A stretch of DNA of 64,000 nt from positions 186,001 to 250,000 of the forward strand of contig NZ_WIXI01000044.1 of the NCBI RefSeq assembly GCF_009617585.1, given 5' to 3'. This DNA is from Endobacterium cereale (GTDB lineage Bacteria > Pseudomonadota > Alphaproteobacteria > Rhizobiales > Rhizobiaceae). How positions within the stretch are numbered: the stretch's first letter is position 1; each line of letters begins with the position of its first letter. A program made the translations under genes and the position numbers. The notes under the pieces were generated by a model. The model was not told the origin of the DNA. It was given only the letters and a program-made list of their open reading frames with translations, and ran no database searches. This document shows positions 45,585-53,123 of this stretch, piece after piece.

Positions 45585-45597
45585 GTTATGCTATAAC
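45585..45597. promoter_or_regulatory. Zur box 2 (predicted)
   Basis: Perfect palindrome GTTAT-GCT-ATAAC in the same region, 42 bases before the znuC start. With box 1 it could let the Zur encoded at the end of the adjacent operon control both znuA and znuCB-zur. Confidence 0.8.
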
Positions 45598-45638
45598 GTG
45601 TGGCATAGCTGGTGGCAACACAGGACAGGAAGAATTTT

Positions 45639-46646
45639 ATGCTGATGCAGACCGCGGCTCCCGAGCGCCAGAAAGGTGACGAACTCGTCACGCTGGCTGG
45701 GGCCGGAATTCAGCGTAGCAGCCGCTGGCTGGTGCGCGGCGTCGACTTTTCCATTCACCGCGGCGAGATCGTCACCCTGATTGGCCCCAACGGCGCCGGC
45801 AAGTCGACGACCGCCAAAATGGCGATCGGCGTGTTGCGGGCCGATGAAGGCAAGGTCGTGCGCAAGGCCGGGCTGAAAATCGGCTATGTGCCGCAAAAGC
45901 TCGCCATTGACTGGACGATGCCGCTTTCCGTTCGCCGGCTGATGCGGCTGACGGGCAAGCTGGATGATGCAAGCCTGATGGCGGCGCTGAGCGATGTCGG
46001 CATTCCGCATCTGGTCGATGCGGAAGTGCGCCATCTTTCCGGCGGCGAATTCCAGCGTGCGCTTCTGGCCCGAGCCATTGCTCGCAATCCCGATCTGCTC
46101 GTGCTGGACGAACCGGTTCAGGGTGTCGATTTTGCCGGTGAGAGTGCGCTTTACGAGTTGATCCGCACCATTCGCAACAAGACCGGCTGCGGCATTCTGC
46201 TGATTTCCCATGATCTGCATATGGTGATGGCGGATACCGATACGGTGATCTGCCTCAATGGGCATGTCTGCTGCCGCGGTACACCTGAAGCGGTGAGCCG
46301 CAGTGACGATTATCGTCGCCTGTTCGGCAATGTCGGAGCGGGGCTCGCCGTTTACAGCCACCGTCACGACCATACGCATCTGCCGGATGGCCGGGTGCAG
46401 CATAAGGACGGCTCGGTGACAGACCACTGCCATCCGGATGATGGCCATCATCACAATGACGGACACGATCATCATCACCACGGGCATGATCACGCTCATT
46501 CGCATGGTGAGGAAACCACCGCCGTCCATTCCCACGAAGGTCATGATACCGCTGGTCCTCACCAGGGGGATGATGAGCACGGAAAAAATTCCCATCACCA
46601 TGCAGCCCATGATCACGCGGACGGAAAGGGGCACAGCCATGCTTGA
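45639..46646 (+). CDS. znuC: Zinc ABC transporter ATP-binding protein ZnuC with His-rich tail
   Basis: A 335-residue ATPase. ACAGGAAG precedes the ATG at 45639. Walker A GPNGAGKSTT, signature LSGGEFQRALLARA, Walker B LLVLDEPVQGVD and switch SHDLHMV are intact in the first 220 residues. The last about 95 residues form an unusual histidine/aspartate-rich tail (GHHHNDGHDHHHHGHDH and similar) not present in enteric ZnuC (about 250 residues). It may bind zinc in the cytoplasm. It overlaps znuB by 8 bases. Confidence 0.93.
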   Translation: MLMQTAAPERQKGDELVTLAGAGIQRSSRWLVRGVDFSIHRGEIVTLIGPNGAGKSTTAKMAIGVLRADEGKVVRKAGLKIGYVPQKLAIDWTMPLSVRRLMRLTGKLDDASLMAALSDVGIPHLVDAEVRHLSGGEFQRALLARAIARNPDLLVLDEPVQGVDFAGESALYELIRTIRNKTGCGILLISHDLHMVMADTDTVICLNGHVCCRGTPEAVSRSDDYRRLFGNVGAGLAVYSHRHDHTHLPDGRVQHKDGSVTDHCHPDDGHHHNDGHDHHHHGHDHAHSHGEETTAVHSHEGHDTAGPHQGDDEHGKNSHHHAAHDHADGKGHSHA

Positions 46647-47466
46647 TGACTTTTTCCTGCGCGCGCTTCTGGCCGGCACCGGATTGGCCCTGACGACAGG
46701 TCCTCTCGGTTGTTTTGTGGTCTGGCGGCGCATGGCCTATTTCGGCGATACGATCGCCCATTCGGCGCTGCTGGGTGTGGCGCTGTCGCTGATGCTGGAG
46801 ATCAATCTTCTCGTCAGCGTGTTTGCCGTGGCGGTGGCCGTTTCGCTGTTGTTGCTGCTGTTGCAGAAACGTCAGGCGCTTTCAGCCGATGCGCTACTCG
46901 GCATCCTGTCCCATTCCACGCTGGCGATCGGCCTTGTCATGGTTGCTTTCATGTCATGGGTGCGGATCGACCTGATCGCATTCCTGTTCGGTGACATTCT
47001 GGCGGTCACGCCGGCCGATATCGCGCTGATCTGGGGTGGTGGTCTGGTCGTATTGGCAGCACTTGTGGTTCTGTGGCGGCCGCTCATCGCCTCCACGGTG
47101 AGTGCCGACATTGCCGAAGCTGAAGGCCTCAAGCCGGAGCGGGCACGTTTGCTGTTCATGTTGCTTATGGCGCTGGTGATTGCCATTGCCATGAAGATCG
47201 TCGGCATCATGCTGATCACCGCGCTTCTGATTATTCCGGCCGCAACGGCGCGGCGTTTTTCGTCCGCACCGGAAGGCATGGCGGTGCTGTCGTCGCTGAT
47301 CGGGGTGATTGCCGTGGTCGGCGGCCTGTTCGGCTCGCTGACCTATGACACGCCATCCGGCCCATCCATCGTGGTCGCCGCGCTTATCCTTTTCATCTTC
47401 AGCCTTCTGCCGTTCGGGCGCAAGAACCTTAGCGAGCAGGGCACGACATCCGGAGGTCGTTCATGA
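46639..47466 (+). CDS. znuB: Zinc ABC transporter permease ZnuB
   Basis: A 275-residue inner-membrane protein. The ATG at 46639 lies inside the znuC stop region (8-base overlap) and gives MLDDFFLRALLAGTGLALTT. The permease belongs to the ABC-3 family, with about eight helices; GCFVVWRRMAYFGDTIAHSALLG and HSTLAIGLVMVAFMS are hallmarks. It overlaps zur by 4 bases. Confidence 0.93.
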   Translation: MLDDFFLRALLAGTGLALTTGPLGCFVVWRRMAYFGDTIAHSALLGVALSLMLEINLLVSVFAVAVAVSLLLLLLQKRQALSADALLGILSHSTLAIGLVMVAFMSWVRIDLIAFLFGDILAVTPADIALIWGGGLVVLAALVVLWRPLIASTVSADIAEAEGLKPERARLLFMLLMALVIAIAMKIVGIMLITALLIIPAATARRFSSAPEGMAVLSSLIGVIAVVGGLFGSLTYDTPSGPSIVVAALILFIFSLLPFGRKNLSEQGTTSGGRS

Positions 47467-47885
47467 ACACCACCCCGAACCTGACCAAAAACCAGTCTCT
47501 GGTGCTGGATGTGTTGACACGGTCCGAGGCGCCGCTGAGCGCCTACACCATTCTCGACAAGCTGCGCGATAGCGGTTTTCGCGCGCCGCTGCAGGTTTAT
47601 CGGGCGCTCGATAAGCTGATCGAGATGGGGATTGCCCATCGTCTGGAGAGCCTCAATTCGTTTGTTGCCTGCGCGCATGCCAATGAGAGCTGCTGCGGAC
47701 ACGCCCACGGGCATGGCCATCACGGCACGGTGGCTTTTGCGATCTGTGAGAGTTGCGGTCAGGTGAACGAGTTTCACGACCATGCCATCGATGACCGGTT
47801 GGCGGGGTGGGCCAAGGAACGCAAGTTCAAGCCATCCAAGACGACGATTGAAATTCGCGGGCTTTGTGAAGCCTGCATGCACTGA
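47463..47885 (+). CDS. zur: Zinc uptake regulator Zur (Fur family)
   Basis: A 140-residue Fur-family repressor. N-terminal winged helix (VLDVLTRSEAPLSAYTILDKL ... RAPLQVYRALDKLIEMG), then a metal-binding C-terminal domain with CCGHAHGHGHHGTVAF, ICESCGQV and GLCEACMH, where the two CxxC pairs form the structural zinc site. Its start overlaps znuB (ATGA), so it is cotranscribed with the genes it is predicted to repress, an autoregulated arrangement. Confidence 0.94.
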   Translation: MNTTPNLTKNQSLVLDVLTRSEAPLSAYTILDKLRDSGFRAPLQVYRALDKLIEMGIAHRLESLNSFVACAHANESCCGHAHGHGHHGTVAFAICESCGQVNEFHDHAIDDRLAGWAKERKFKPSKTTIEIRGLCEACMH

Positions 47886-47888
47886 TTG

Positions 47889-49121
47889 TCAGGCCGCGCG
47901 GTCGGCCAGAATGGTGCGGTTGCGGCCGCGCCGCTTGGCCTGGTAGAGCGCCTTGTCGGCGGCCTCCACCAGTTCTCCGGCCGAACTGCCATCATGGCGC
48001 GGTGTGGCCGAAGCGAGGCCGATGCTGACCGTGACATGGCCGTTTCCATCCGGACGCCCGTGCGACAGACCGAGCTGGCTCATGGCGCGGTGAATGCGGC
48101 TGGCGGCGGATGTCGCCTGTATCGTTTCCGTGTGGCGCAGCAGGACGGCAAATTCTTCACCGCCGAGACGGGCGGGCAGATCATTGTCGCCACGCGTCTG
48201 GCCTTCTATGGCCCGCGCCACCTGCTGAAGGCAGGCATCGCCGGCGGGATGGCCAAAACTGTCGTTGTACCGCTTGAAGAAATCCACATCGATGACAAGC
48301 AGCGACATGGTCTCGCCGGAGACAAGGGCCTCCGTCCATGCCACCTGCAAAAACTGTTCGAAGCGGCGGCGATTGGCGATGCCGGTCAGCGCATCGGTGT
48401 AGGAATAGGCGTTGAGCTGTTCATTGATGCGGCGGACTTCCTGTGCGTTGAGGCGCTCGCGCAGCATCAGCAGATAGGCATGACGCAGATTCCCTTCCAG
48501 CCGGTAGTTGGCGACCAGAGTAATCACGCCCATGGCGGCCATGTAGTAGACCGGCAGGTTGCGTTCGCTCCAGTTGAGGTCGGGCGTGGCATGCAGGAAA
48601 AATGCCGTGACCACGCAACAGCCGATTGTGGTCGCTAGGGCGGCGTTGAAGCCGATATGCAGCACGATATTGGCGCCGATGACGATGAGGCCGAAACTGA
48701 AGGCGCTGTAATGGGCTTCGGTGGAGGTGGCGATATGCAGCAGATAATTCGAGCCGACCGCGATCAGGATGGCGCAGCAGGTGAGAACGGAATCACGGAT
48801 CCATTGCGGCGGCGCGCGGCGCAACCAGAACAGGGCGGCAAGGCAGAGCGGCGTGACGATGCAGAGCCTGACCAGAACTGACATGCCAAGAATTTCCGGC
48901 CGGGTGATGGCATCAATGATGATGAAGCCGTTGAAGAACACCAATGCGAACAGGCCGGCAACGATGGTCTGGCGATTGCGCTCGGTGGCGGTGTCGGTCT
49001 GAAACACGGCCTCCACCACCGGGTCGAAGCTGAGCGGCCGGCTCTTGCGGACGAGATGCCGACCGACGAGATCCAAAAGGGCGGTCGGGTTCTCTTGCGG
49101 CTGTTCAGGTGTATCGTTCAT
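47889..49121 (-). CDS. Membrane-anchored diguanylate cyclase (GGDEF)
   Basis: A 410-residue protein with a hydrophobic N-terminal half (five to six helices, about residues 38-205), then a GGDEF domain (about 240-405) with LLVIDVDFFKRYNDSFGHPAGD and the active-site GGEEF. The inhibitory I-site position (RxxD nine residues before the motif) reads GDND, so arginine is missing and product inhibition may be lost. No EAL domain. It would make cyclic-di-GMP in response to an unknown membrane signal. It is convergent with zur. Confidence 0.92.
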   Translation of the reverse strand: MNDTPEQPQENPTALLDLVGRHLVRKSRPLSFDPVVEAVFQTDTATERNRQTIVAGLFALVFFNGFIIIDAITRPEILGMSVLVRLCIVTPLCLAALFWLRRAPPQWIRDSVLTCCAILIAVGSNYLLHIATSTEAHYSAFSFGLIVIGANIVLHIGFNAALATTIGCCVVTAFFLHATPDLNWSERNLPVYYMAAMGVITLVANYRLEGNLRHAYLLMLRERLNAQEVRRINEQLNAYSYTDALTGIANRRRFEQFLQVAWTEALVSGETMSLLVIDVDFFKRYNDSFGHPAGDACLQQVARAIEGQTRGDNDLPARLGGEEFAVLLRHTETIQATSAASRIHRAMSQLGLSHGRPDGNGHVTVSIGLASATPRHDGSSAGELVEAADKALYQAKRRGRNRTILADRAA

Positions 49122-49239
49122 CGGTGTCCATGGCGGTCGCGCGACGGCGCGGCGGGCGTCATTACATGCGTCGATGATAATATATGATATGTGTGAAGCA
49201 AAGGCTTCGTGTCAGCGTGAACGAGTCGTTAAACTGTAT

Positions 49240-49767
49240 TTAAAGCGGACGGAGGTTTGCGGCAAAGCGCTGCCAGTTTTTCACGTAATTGTCGGCGGAA
49301 ACCGTCAGTTTCGCAATCGCGTCCGCATCAAGCGTGCGAATGGCGCGGGCCGGCGAGCCGACGATCAGGGAGCCATCCGGGAATTCCTTGCCCTCGGTCA
49401 CCAGCGCATTGGCGCCGACGAGGCAGTTATTGCCGATCTTGGCACCGTTGAGGATGGTGGCGCCCATGCCGATCAGCGAATTATTGCCGATCGTGCAGCC
49501 ATGGATGATGGCGTGATGGCCGATCGTGCAGCCTTCACCTATCGTTGCCGGATAGCCCATATCGGTATGGACCATCGCGCCTTCCTGGATGTTGGTGCGC
49601 GCGCCGACCGAAATCAGTTCGTTATCGCCGCGCAGCACCGCGCCGAACCAGATGCCGACATCTTCGCCGAGGTCGACCTTGCCGATGACATGCGCATCCG
49701 GTGCCAGCCAATAACGGTCGGCAGCGGGCGTGTTCGGCTGAAAGTCTCTCAGGGCGTAAAGCGGCAT
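49240..49767 (-). CDS. Gamma-carbonic-anhydrase family protein
   Basis: A 175-residue left-handed beta-helix protein with hexapeptide repeats. The zinc-binding histidines of the gamma-carbonic anhydrase group are visible in MVHTDMGYPATIGEGCTIGH and HAIIHGCTIGN. The N-terminus YALRDFQPNTPAADRYWLA and the repeats up to LVTEGKEFPDG are typical of the CaiE/YrdA-like family, whose activity is often untested. It follows the FAH gene by 23 bases on the same strand, suggesting cotranscription. Confidence 0.93.
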   Translation of the reverse strand: MPLYALRDFQPNTPAADRYWLAPDAHVIGKVDLGEDVGIWFGAVLRGDNELISVGARTNIQEGAMVHTDMGYPATIGEGCTIGHHAIIHGCTIGNNSLIGMGATILNGAKIGNNCLVGANALVTEGKEFPDGSLIVGSPARAIRTLDADAIAKLTVSADNYVKNWQRFAANLRPL

Positions 49768-49790
49768 GCCGGTTCTCCGGAAAAGGCGGT

Positions 49791-50477
49791 TTAGACGACA
49801 GTCAGTTCCAGACGACCGACGCCGGCCGCTTCGCAGACGACCTTGTCGCCCTTGACGACGGCGCCGACGCCGGCCGGGGTGCCGGTCATGATGATATCGC
49901 CGGCGGCCAGTTCGAACTGCTTTGACAGTTCGGCGATGATTTCCGGCAGTTTCCAGATCATCTGGTTCATGTCGCCATTCTGCTTGCGGTCACCATTGAC
50001 CTCGAGCCAGATCGCGCCTTCCTGCGGGTGGCCGACCTTGGCGACAGGCAACAGGGCCGAAACCGGTGCGGACTTTTCAAACGCCTTGGCGACTTCCCAG
50101 GAGCGGCCGGCCTTTTTCATCTGATCCTGCAGATCACGGCGGGTGAAATCCACGCCGACGCCATAACCGTAGACGCATTCCAGCGCGTCCTGCGCATCGA
50201 TATCGCTGCCGCCGGCTTTGAGCGCCATGACAAGTTCGACTTCGAAGTGCACGTTGGAGGACAGCGGCGGGTAAGGAAAGGTTTCGCCGTTATAGGCGTT
50301 GTCGGCGTTCTTCTGGAAAAAGAACGGTGCTTCGCGGGACGGATCATGGCCCATTTCGATGGCGTGGTCGGCATAGTTGCGACCGACACAATAGACCCGG
50401 CGGACCGGAAACTTTTCTGACGTGCCTTCGACTTCGAGGAGGACGGGGGCGGGCATGGGGATGACGGTTGCGCTCAT
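49791..50477 (-). CDS. Fumarylacetoacetate hydrolase family protein
   Basis: A 228-residue hydrolase/isomerase of the FAH fold. VYCVGRNYADHAIEMGHDP and the metal-binding glutamates (FEVELVMALK) are visible, ending with TGTPAGVGAVVKGDKV. Members hydrolyse fumarylpyruvate or decarboxylate oxaloacetate; the substrate is not decidable here. AGGAGG precedes the ATG. It is the promoter-proximal gene with the gamma-carbonic anhydrase behind it; divergent from dusA. Confidence 0.92.
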   Translation of the reverse strand: MSATVIPMPAPVLLEVEGTSEKFPVRRVYCVGRNYADHAIEMGHDPSREAPFFFQKNADNAYNGETFPYPPLSSNVHFEVELVMALKAGGSDIDAQDALECVYGYGVGVDFTRRDLQDQMKKAGRSWEVAKAFEKSAPVSALLPVAKVGHPQEGAIWLEVNGDRKQNGDMNQMIWKLPEIIAELSKQFELAAGDIIMTGTPAGVGAVVKGDKVVCEAAGVGRLELTVV

Positions 50478-50653
50478 TGTGAAAAAGTCCTCCTGTAAAA
50501 CAAATCAACCCCACAAATCGAATTTGAAAAAGGCAAAGCCTTTGTTCCGCATATTTGCCGGCAATCATAGCCCCTTTTCACCCGCGGTGAACGGAACTGG
50601 CCAAAGTTTTTTGTTTGCTGTATGAGCAGCCGCATATCCTCAAAGGACTTGCC

Positions 50654-51691
50654 ATGTATGCTGACGCGCTGAAGCGCGGCGAAAAAATATTTGCCGTTGC
50701 ACCGATGATCGACTGGTCGGATAGACACTGCCGCTTCCTTCACCGTCAGTTGTCGAAGCGTGCCGTCGTGTTCACCGAGATGGTGGTGGCGGATGCGATC
50801 ATCCATGGCAATCGTGACCGGCTGCTGGGCTATTCGCCGCAAGAACATCTCGTAGCGTTGCAGCTCGGCGGTTCCGACCCGGTCAAGCTTGCCGAAGCCA
50901 TCCGCATTGCGGCCGATTACGGTTATGACGAGATCAACCTCAATGTCGGCTGTCCGTCCGACCGCGTGCAGTCCGGCACCTTTGGCGCCTGCCTGATGCG
51001 CGATGCCGGGCAGGTGGCAAAGCTGGTCGAGGCTATGAGGGCAGTGGCGACGGTGCCGGTGACGGTGAAATGCCGGATCGGCGTGGACGATCAGGAGCCG
51101 GAAACCGTTCTGCCGGATTTTCTGGAACGCATGATCGGGGCAGGGGCCGAGGCCATCTGGATCCATGCGCGAAAAGCGTGGCTGCAGGGGCTTTCGCCGA
51201 AAGAAAACCGAGATATTCCGCCGCTCGACTATGATCTTGTCTACCGCATGAAGCGGGAGAACCCGGATGTGTTTCTCGGCATCAATGGCGGCATTGTCGA
51301 TCTGGAACAGGCGGCCGAGCATCTTTCGGTGATGAATGGTGTCATGCTCGGGCGGGCCGCTTATCACAATACCGGCTTGCTGGCTGGCGTGGATACGATG
51401 ATCGAAGGTGCGAGTCCTGCAGGGGTCGACACTTCTGAGGTTGACTGGCTGGCCCTGCGCGACACGATGATGGCCTATGCCGAAGAGGTGATGGCTTCTG
51501 GCGCCCGGCTGAACCATGTGACGCGTCATATGGTCGGCCTGTTTCAGGGCTATGCCGGGGCACGGCGTTTCCGCCAGATCCTGTCGTCCGAGGCGACCAA
51601 GCCGGGTGCAACAACCACTGTGATTGCCGAAGCCTTTGCCGCCGTCGATCTTGAGGCTGGACCGAAACGTCAGGTCATCGCCGCCGAATAA
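50654..51691 (+). CDS. dusA: tRNA-dihydrouridine(20/20a) synthase DusA
   Basis: A 345-residue flavin enzyme that reduces uridine 20/20a in tRNA. AAAGGAC precedes the ATG at 50654; a longer frame lacks a site. N-terminal FAVAPMIDWSDRHCRFLHR is the FMN site, LNVGCPSDRVQSGTFGACLM carries the catalytic cysteine, and the C-terminus (HMVGLFQGYAGARRFRQIL) is typical of DusA. Length fits. Confidence 0.94.
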   Translation: MYADALKRGEKIFAVAPMIDWSDRHCRFLHRQLSKRAVVFTEMVVADAIIHGNRDRLLGYSPQEHLVALQLGGSDPVKLAEAIRIAADYGYDEINLNVGCPSDRVQSGTFGACLMRDAGQVAKLVEAMRAVATVPVTVKCRIGVDDQEPETVLPDFLERMIGAGAEAIWIHARKAWLQGLSPKENRDIPPLDYDLVYRMKRENPDVFLGINGGIVDLEQAAEHLSVMNGVMLGRAAYHNTGLLAGVDTMIEGASPAGVDTSEVDWLALRDTMMAYAEEVMASGARLNHVTRHMVGLFQGYAGARRFRQILSSEATKPGATTTVIAEAFAAVDLEAGPKRQVIAAE

Positions 51692-51695
51692 CGGC

Positions 51696-52391
51696 TCAGC
51701 GCACCGGCTTGACGCCGGGCAGGGATGTCATGCCGGGAAGTGGCGTCGGTTTCGGAGCCATTTCGACCGGTGGTGCGCCTGGCGGGTTGACGAGTGCCAG
51801 AATAAGCTGATGCACGGCCCCTCCGGGGGACAGTTCCACCGCGTCAAAATCCCGTCCGCGCTGGCGCTGTTCATCGGAAAGTTCCTTCAGCCTTGCCTGC
51901 AGAACCTCTCGGACTTTCGTGCATTTCGGGTCGTTTTCAGCCGTCAGGCCGAGGCTGAAGGTTTCAATTTTTTCGACCATCTCGGTAATATGCTGGCCGT
52001 GAACGCGTTCGTGTTTTTCCACGCCCTCGATAAAATCCGTCCAGCGTTTTTTCGTTTCACCGGTCAGTGACGCCGGACCTTTCGGCATCGTGTAGATGAT
52101 GTTGAGGCTGGGACGCGCCACGGCGAGCGTGCAGGCGCCGTTCGGCTGCGGGCGGTAATCGCGGGTCCAGAGCAGCTTGAAGGTGGTGTGCGCAATCGCC
52201 TGTCCGACACCGGCGGCTGGACCACGCTCGCCGATCGACTGGTAAATTTCGATGCCGCTCTTGCCGGTGACGGCATAGGTTTTGACCTGTTCGGTCGGTT
52301 TCCAGCTTTTCGTGCCTTGTGCACCGGCAAGGGCTGGCAGGGTCATGAAAACGGCGAGAGCGATGGCGGTGCGGGCAATGTTTGTCGTCAT
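51696..52391 (-). CDS. DUF922-domain protein, possible zinc peptidase
   Basis: A 231-residue protein with a signal peptide (MTTNIARTAIALAVFMTLPA ... GAQ). The DUF922 domain is seen at residues about 35-175, including VKTYAVTGKSGIEIY and the metal-type motif HERVH at 127-131, followed by GQH. The HxxxH-like site suggests a peptidase, but activity is unproven in the family. It is convergent with dusA and near a second secreted protein. Confidence 0.85.
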   Translation of the reverse strand: MTTNIARTAIALAVFMTLPALAGAQGTKSWKPTEQVKTYAVTGKSGIEIYQSIGERGPAAGVGQAIAHTTFKLLWTRDYRPQPNGACTLAVARPSLNIIYTMPKGPASLTGETKKRWTDFIEGVEKHERVHGQHITEMVEKIETFSLGLTAENDPKCTKVREVLQARLKELSDEQRQRGRDFDAVELSPGGAVHQLILALVNPPGAPPVEMAPKPTPLPGMTSLPGVKPVR

Positions 52392-52422
52392 GGGGTTTGT
52401 GTCGCTTGGCTGGAGCGCGCTG

Positions 52423-53001
52423 TCAACGGGCTGGCTGCTGCCGGTGATTAATAGGCAGAATCCACCCTTGGTGACATTCGATTTTCAAAAAAACTCCCGC
52501 CGTTTTGCGGGTCATGTGGTCGGGGCACTGAAAGCTGCCTCGTAATTTAGTGAGTAATTCGATGGAAACTGTTGTCGCTTCGAAATCCGGGGGCGTGCAA
52601 TTATTGGCCTTGATATCGGCGCGGATCAGTTTCGTTTCGTGATTGGTGATGACGAGACTGCGGGCCTGATTACGAGCCGACAGGATATCCTTGCGGTTCT
52701 GTTCCATGTCGGAAAGCATCTGGCGAAGCGCGCGGCAGGCGTGATCATTGGGGCCGCCGAGCGGCGTAATGCTGATTGAACCGCATTCATGACGGCGCAT
52801 GTCGAGCCTAAGCTTGCGGATTTCGATATTCTGTTTGGTCAGCGCCTGGGCGTGTTCGCGCACATCGCTTGTATTGCCGATAATGTGTGGGGCATTGGCA
52901 AGGCGGCGGTAGAGGTCCTCGCACAGCGCGGCATTCTCCTGCGCCATCGCGGGCAACGGGCTAAGGCATAATGCCAGGGCGAACAGCCGGTGAGGGCGCA
53001 T
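52423..53001 (-). CDS. Hypothetical secreted protein, 192 residues
   Basis: An N-terminal signal (MRPHRLFALALCLSPLPAMA) precedes a cysteine-containing, helix-rich mature domain. It has CEDLYRRLANAP and CRALRQMLSDMEQNRKDIL, a pattern of paired cysteines and coiled helices seen in DUF2865-type secreted proteins, but I cannot assign a family with confidence. It is transcribed with the DUF922 gene downstream (31-base gap), so both may act in the periplasm. Confidence 0.65.
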   Translation of the reverse strand: MRPHRLFALALCLSPLPAMAQENAALCEDLYRRLANAPHIIGNTSDVREHAQALTKQNIEIRKLRLDMRRHECGSISITPLGGPNDHACRALRQMLSDMEQNRKDILSARNQARSLVITNHETKLIRADIKANNCTPPDFEATTVSIELLTKLRGSFQCPDHMTRKTAGVFLKIECHQGWILPINHRQQPAR

Positions 53002-53123
53002 CCGTATCCTCCATTCGATCCCGCGTCGTGGGACCGTATATTTCGTTGTCGAATTCCGAAGGCGAATGGTCCCGCCTCCGGATTGACATTGTCCTAACAG
53101 CCTTGAACGAGGCTGTGGATTTC

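Noticed and set aside
45591..46733. 380-codon minus-strand frame with MMVMIVS-type repeats
   Set aside because: Shadow of the znuC histidine-rich segment; repetitive Met/Val/Ile come from the opposite strand of CAT codons.
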